Positions 6,794 to 8,478 of a stretch of DNA of 8,478 nt are shown one piece after another. Positions within the stretch are counted from its first letter, which is position 1. Every line of letters starts with the position of its first letter. The notes beneath the pieces are model-generated. The model had not been told where the DNA came from, did not search any database, and saw only the letters and a list, made by a program, of their open reading frames with translations. A program made the translations under genes and the position numbers. Location: positions 1 to 8,478 of the forward strand of contig CAMDBK010000119.1 of the NCBI GenBank assembly GCA_945889235.1. Direction: 5' to 3'. The DNA comes from Chitinophaga pinensis (GTDB lineage Bacteria > Bacteroidota > Bacteroidia > SXHM01).

Positions 6794-6801
6794 CAAATAC
6801 A
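6794..6801 (-). promoter_or_regulatory. Possible -7 box for the DoxX-family gene
   Basis: The minus strand reads TGTATTTG, one base off TAnnTTTG, 12 bases before the ATG. No convincing -33 TTG is seen at the right distance; the upstream sequence is instead a series of TTTTCAAAT repeats. Confidence 0.35.
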
Positions 6802-6802
6802 A

Positions 6803-6872
6803 ATTTGAAAATTAGCAGATTTGAAAATTGTTAGTTCATTTTCAAATTAACGCATCTTCAAATTATCAAATT
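6803..6872. repeat. AT-rich TTTGAAAA/TTTTCAAA repeat cluster in divergent intergenic region
   Basis: The 11-mer atttgaaaatt occurs at 6803-6813 and 6819-6829 (16-bp period). The second copy can pair with ttttcaaat at 6839-6847 to form a 9-bp stem with an 11-nt loop. Two more short inverted copies follow (ttcaaatt at 6857-6864 and tcaaatt at 6866-6872). The cluster fills the centre of the 135-bp gap between the divergent doxX-type and phosphoesterase genes. It could be a regulator-binding region shared by both promoters or, more likely, another intergenic repeat of the type common in this phylum. Confidence 0.6.
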
Positions 6873-6903
6873 GACTTATTACCACATTGAATTATTAAGT
6901 TTG
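6871..6903 (+). promoter_or_regulatory. Promoter of the metallophosphoesterase gene
   Basis: A perfect -7 box TAAGTTTG (6896-6903) lies 13 bases before the ATG at 6917. A TTG at 6871-6873 is 22 bases upstream of it, slightly wider than the usual spacing of the Bacteroidota -33 element. The implied 5' leader is under 10 bases, and no Shine-Dalgarno sequence is present. Confidence 0.6.
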
Positions 6904-6916
6904 CACCCTGAAAACA

Positions 6917-8002
6917 ATGAAAAAACTTATTCTGATATTCTCAATTGTCAATTGTCAATTGTCAATTTCCGCCCAAACTCCCTCCTTCTCAATTTACCTG
7001 ATTGGCGATGCCGGAAACGATACAGTTACCAACAAAACAATGACCTTGCTGCAACAGGATGCATTGACAAAACCCAACAGCGCCATTATTTTTCTTGGTG
7101 ATAATGTTTACCCGCAGGGTTTGGAAACACTGAGTAAGTCAGAAAAGAAACGCAGGCTGTCCACAAAAAGATTGCTCTCGCAGGTAGAACCCTTGAAAAC
7201 CTATAAAGGACAAGTATATTTTGTTCCCGGCAACCACGATTGGAAACAAGGAAAATGGCAGGGACTGAAGTACGTTAAAGAAGAGGCCCGCTACGTTGAC
7301 GAGTATTTTAAAACTACTGAAGTTGCTAACCGCAATGAACATACTTTTATTCCGCAAAACGGTTTACCCGGACCAACTTCAGTTATGCTCACTGATAAAA
7401 TCCGCCTGATAGCAATTGATACACAATGGTGGCTGCAAAGCCAGTTTTTTCATAAAACACAAAAGCCCGCAGGCTTAAACAGAAAACAAACCACTGATAA
7501 ATTTTATAAGCAATTAGACAGCCTGCTGAACGCAGCAACAAAAAACAACGAGAACGTAATTATTGCTGCGCACCATCCTATGTTCACCAACGGACATCAT
7601 TCCAGTCGCCTGGAACCGCTGCGTTCATTGGTAAATTATATGCCGCTGCAGTTTTTTGGTTTAATCGGTTTAAACAGAATGTTAGTTCAGGATATGCCGC
7701 AACCGCGCTACAACAAAATGCGAAAAAAGCTGTTAGCAGTTTTTAATAAATACGAACACTTGATTGTAGTGGCAGGGCATGAACACATGCTTCAATATTT
7801 TGAAGACGGCACTAACACGCACCTAGTTAGCGGATCGGGAAGCAAGCGCACGCACGTGAATAAAAACCGTTACAAAGCAAACTTTATGAATGATATGGAG
7901 AATGGTTTTTACAGACTTGATTTTTTCAGTGATGGCAATGTAAAGGCAAATATCTATGGCTCTGAAACAGGTGGATTAATTTACGAGCAGCAACTGAAAT
8001 GA
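6917..8002 (+). CDS. Exported purple-acid-phosphatase-like metallophosphoesterase
   Basis: This 361-residue calcineurin-like phosphoesterase should hydrolyse phosphate esters outside the cytoplasm. The N-terminus is a signal peptide (MKKLILIFSIV, ending SISA before Gln20). Metal-binding motifs follow the purple acid phosphatase order: GDAG (30-33), GDNVY (61-65, Tyr65 in the position of the colour-giving ligand), GNHDW (105-109), AAHHP (217-221) and GHEH (287-290). This is the small, ACP5-like single-domain architecture. A dinuclear Fe/Fe, Fe/Zn or Fe/Mn centre is inferred from the family. No type IX sorting domain is seen at the C-terminus, so a periplasmic location is likely. The signal-peptide codons contain a heptamer repeat (6941-6968) that could cause frameshifts. 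Substrate unknown; it could also act on phosphodiesters. Some related Bacteroidota proteins carry further C-terminal domains, which are absent here. Confidence 0.88.
   Translation: MKKLILIFSIVNCQLSISAQTPSFSIYLIGDAGNDTVTNKTMTLLQQDALTKPNSAIIFLGDNVYPQGLETLSKSEKKRRLSTKRLLSQVEPLKTYKGQVYFVPGNHDWKQGKWQGLKYVKEEARYVDEYFKTTEVANRNEHTFIPQNGLPGPTSVMLTDKIRLIAIDTQWWLQSQFFHKTQKPAGLNRKQTTDKFYKQLDSLLNAATKNNENVIIAAHHPMFTNGHHSSRLEPLRSLVNYMPLQFFGLIGLNRMLVQDMPQPRYNKMRKKLLAVFNKYEHLIVVAGHEHMLQYFEDGTNTHLVSGSGSKRTHVNKNRYKANFMNDMENGFYRLDFFSDGNVKANIYGSETGGLIYEQQLK
6941..6968 (+). repeat. Heptamer tandem repeat (TCAATTG) inside signal-peptide codons
   Basis: Three perfect TCAATTG units (6941-6961) and a fourth matching at six of seven bases (6962-6968) lie 24 bases into the phosphoesterase gene and encode SIVNCQLSIS. 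Because the unit length is not a multiple of three, gain or loss of one unit shifts the reading frame of everything downstream. The repeat itself reads as the same seven-residue cycle (S-I-V-N-C-Q-L) in all three frames and contains no stop. Confidence 0.9.
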
Positions 8003-8004
8003 TA

Positions 8005-8070
8005 CTAAGCCACGAATTACACTAATTAACACTAATAAATTTGTGAAAATTGGTGAAATTCGTGGCTAAG
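8005..8070. repeat. Imperfect palindrome between phosphoesterase and glycosyltransferase genes
   Basis: Arms 8005-8027 and 8048-8070 are 23-nt inverted repeats with 20 of 23 positions matching and one of the mismatches able to wobble-pair; the loop is 20 nt. The outer core is taagccacgaatt against aattcgtggcta. It starts 2 bases after the phosphoesterase stop. The stem is followed on the plus strand by a run of A's rather than T's, so it is not a usual intrinsic terminator for the upstream gene. The wording (attcgtggct, attagtgtt on the other strand) is, as I recall, a widespread intergenic repeat in Bacteroidota. A TAAATTTG at 8036-8043 in the loop matches the -7 consensus and could serve the glycosyltransferase gene; this is weak evidence. 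Confidence 0.8.
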
Positions 8071-8087
8071 AAAAAAACTAAAATCAA

Positions 8088-8478
8088 TTGAAAATACTTT
8101 TCATTGTTTCACGTGTTCCCTGGCCGCTTGAAAAAGGCGATAAACTCAGGGCGTTCAATCATCTGAAAATATTGTCCGAGAAACATGAAGTAACGCTGTT
8201 TGCTTTAAATGAAGGGGAAATTCATCCAGATGCTGAAGACATTTTACTGCGTTATTGCAAGCGGATTAAAATCACTAAACTTACATGGGGCTGGAGGTTA
8301 TTCTGGCTGGTACATGATATTTTTACAAAAAAACCTTTCTCGTCATCCTACTTTTACAGTGCATTTGCACAGGTTGACATTGAAGAAATTATTGAAGAGA
8401 TTCATCCGGCTCATATTTATTGTCAGTTGACAAGGGTTGCAGATTATGTGGAAGATATAAAAGATATTCCTAGAACGC
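8088..8478 (+). CDS. Glycosyltransferase (GT4-like), N-terminal part, runs off the window
   Basis: The first 130 codons of a glycosyltransferase are present; the gene continues past the window. The start KILFIVSRVPWPLEKGDKLR, then AFNHLKILSEKHEVTLFAL, is the first Rossmann strand and glycine-poor loop of GT-B enzymes, close to group-1/GT4 sugar transferases that begin RVPYPPxxGDKIR. It probably transfers a sugar from a nucleotide donor during surface polysaccharide, glycolipid or glycoprotein synthesis; the donor-binding C-terminal domain is not visible. The start is TTG at 8088: an in-frame TAA at 8079-8081 leaves only AAT and CAA before it, so no ATG is possible. It lies 85 bp after the phosphoesterase gene, with a palindrome between, so shared transcription is uncertain. 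Confidence 0.85.
   Translation, partial: MKILFIVSRVPWPLEKGDKLRAFNHLKILSEKHEVTLFALNEGEIHPDAEDILLRYCKRIKITKLTWGWRLFWLVHDIFTKKPFSSSYFYSAFAQVDIEEIIEEIHPAHIYCQLTRVADYVEDIKDIPRT

Noticed and set aside
6803..6872. CRISPR array
   Set aside because: Repeats are 7-11 nt, AT-rich and irregularly spaced with no spacers or cas genes.
6871..7101. Plus-strand TTG ORF overlapping the phosphoesterase start
   Set aside because: It is a shifted-frame shadow; its shared NCQLSIVN peptide comes only from the heptamer repeat reading alike in every frame.
8209..8430. Plus-strand 73-residue ORF inside the glycosyltransferase region
   Set aside because: The other frame from 8088 is open to the window end and matches a glycosyltransferase N-terminus; this one is a shadow.
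1..8478. tRNA, rRNA, insertion sequence, phage or defence genes
   Set aside because: No such genes or transposase motifs are visible; all coding regions are core, envelope or glycan-related genes of uniform composition.

Overview
The window looks like an ordinary piece of a Bacteroidota chromosome. The exact class cannot be set from sequence alone; a Chitinophagales-, Sphingobacteriales- or Flavobacteriales-like member would fit. Four things point to this phylum: a PorD-type (DUF4835) type IX secretion protein; the Bacteroidota form of RNA polymerase omega; promoters of the TAnnTTTG type just upstream of genes, with no Shine-Dalgarno sequences; and intergenic palindromes of the kind that pepper these AT-rich genomes. 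Coding density is high and no gene-free stretch exceeds about 140 bases.

Minus-strand block, read right to left. A DoxX-type membrane protein (6416-6781) is followed, across a REP-like palindrome, by an exported thioredoxin with a TPR-like tail (5118-6299), which has its own promoter. Next comes a five-gene run that looks like one operon behind a clear promoter at 5081-5088: bamD (outer-membrane assembly lipoprotein), rpoZ (omega), coaBC (coenzyme A synthesis), a porD-like gene and recN (DNA repair). Spacings are 15 bp, 88 bp (holding a 28-bp hairpin), an 8-bp overlap and 15 bp. A second REP-like palindrome follows recN at the window edge. The run mixes housekeeping (CoA, omega, RecN) with envelope assembly (BamD, PorD), so co-expression with growth is the likeliest link.

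Plus-strand block. Divergent from doxX is an exported purple-acid-phosphatase-like metallophosphoesterase (6917-8002) with a good promoter and a heptamer repeat inside its signal-peptide codons. After a 66-nt imperfect palindrome comes the 5' end of a glycosyltransferase (8088 to window end), whose start must be TTG or another non-ATG codon.

I found no clearly new system. The points most worth a second look are: (1) a heptamer microsatellite that could switch the phosphoesterase on and off; (2) an A10 tract exactly at the CoaC/CoaB domain junction, where a slip in either direction gives a stop within 10 codons and hence a free decarboxylase domain; (3) replacement of two catalytic CoaC residues (Asn to Asp, Cys to Ser); and (4) at least three unrelated families of intergenic palindromes, one present twice with its loop conserved.
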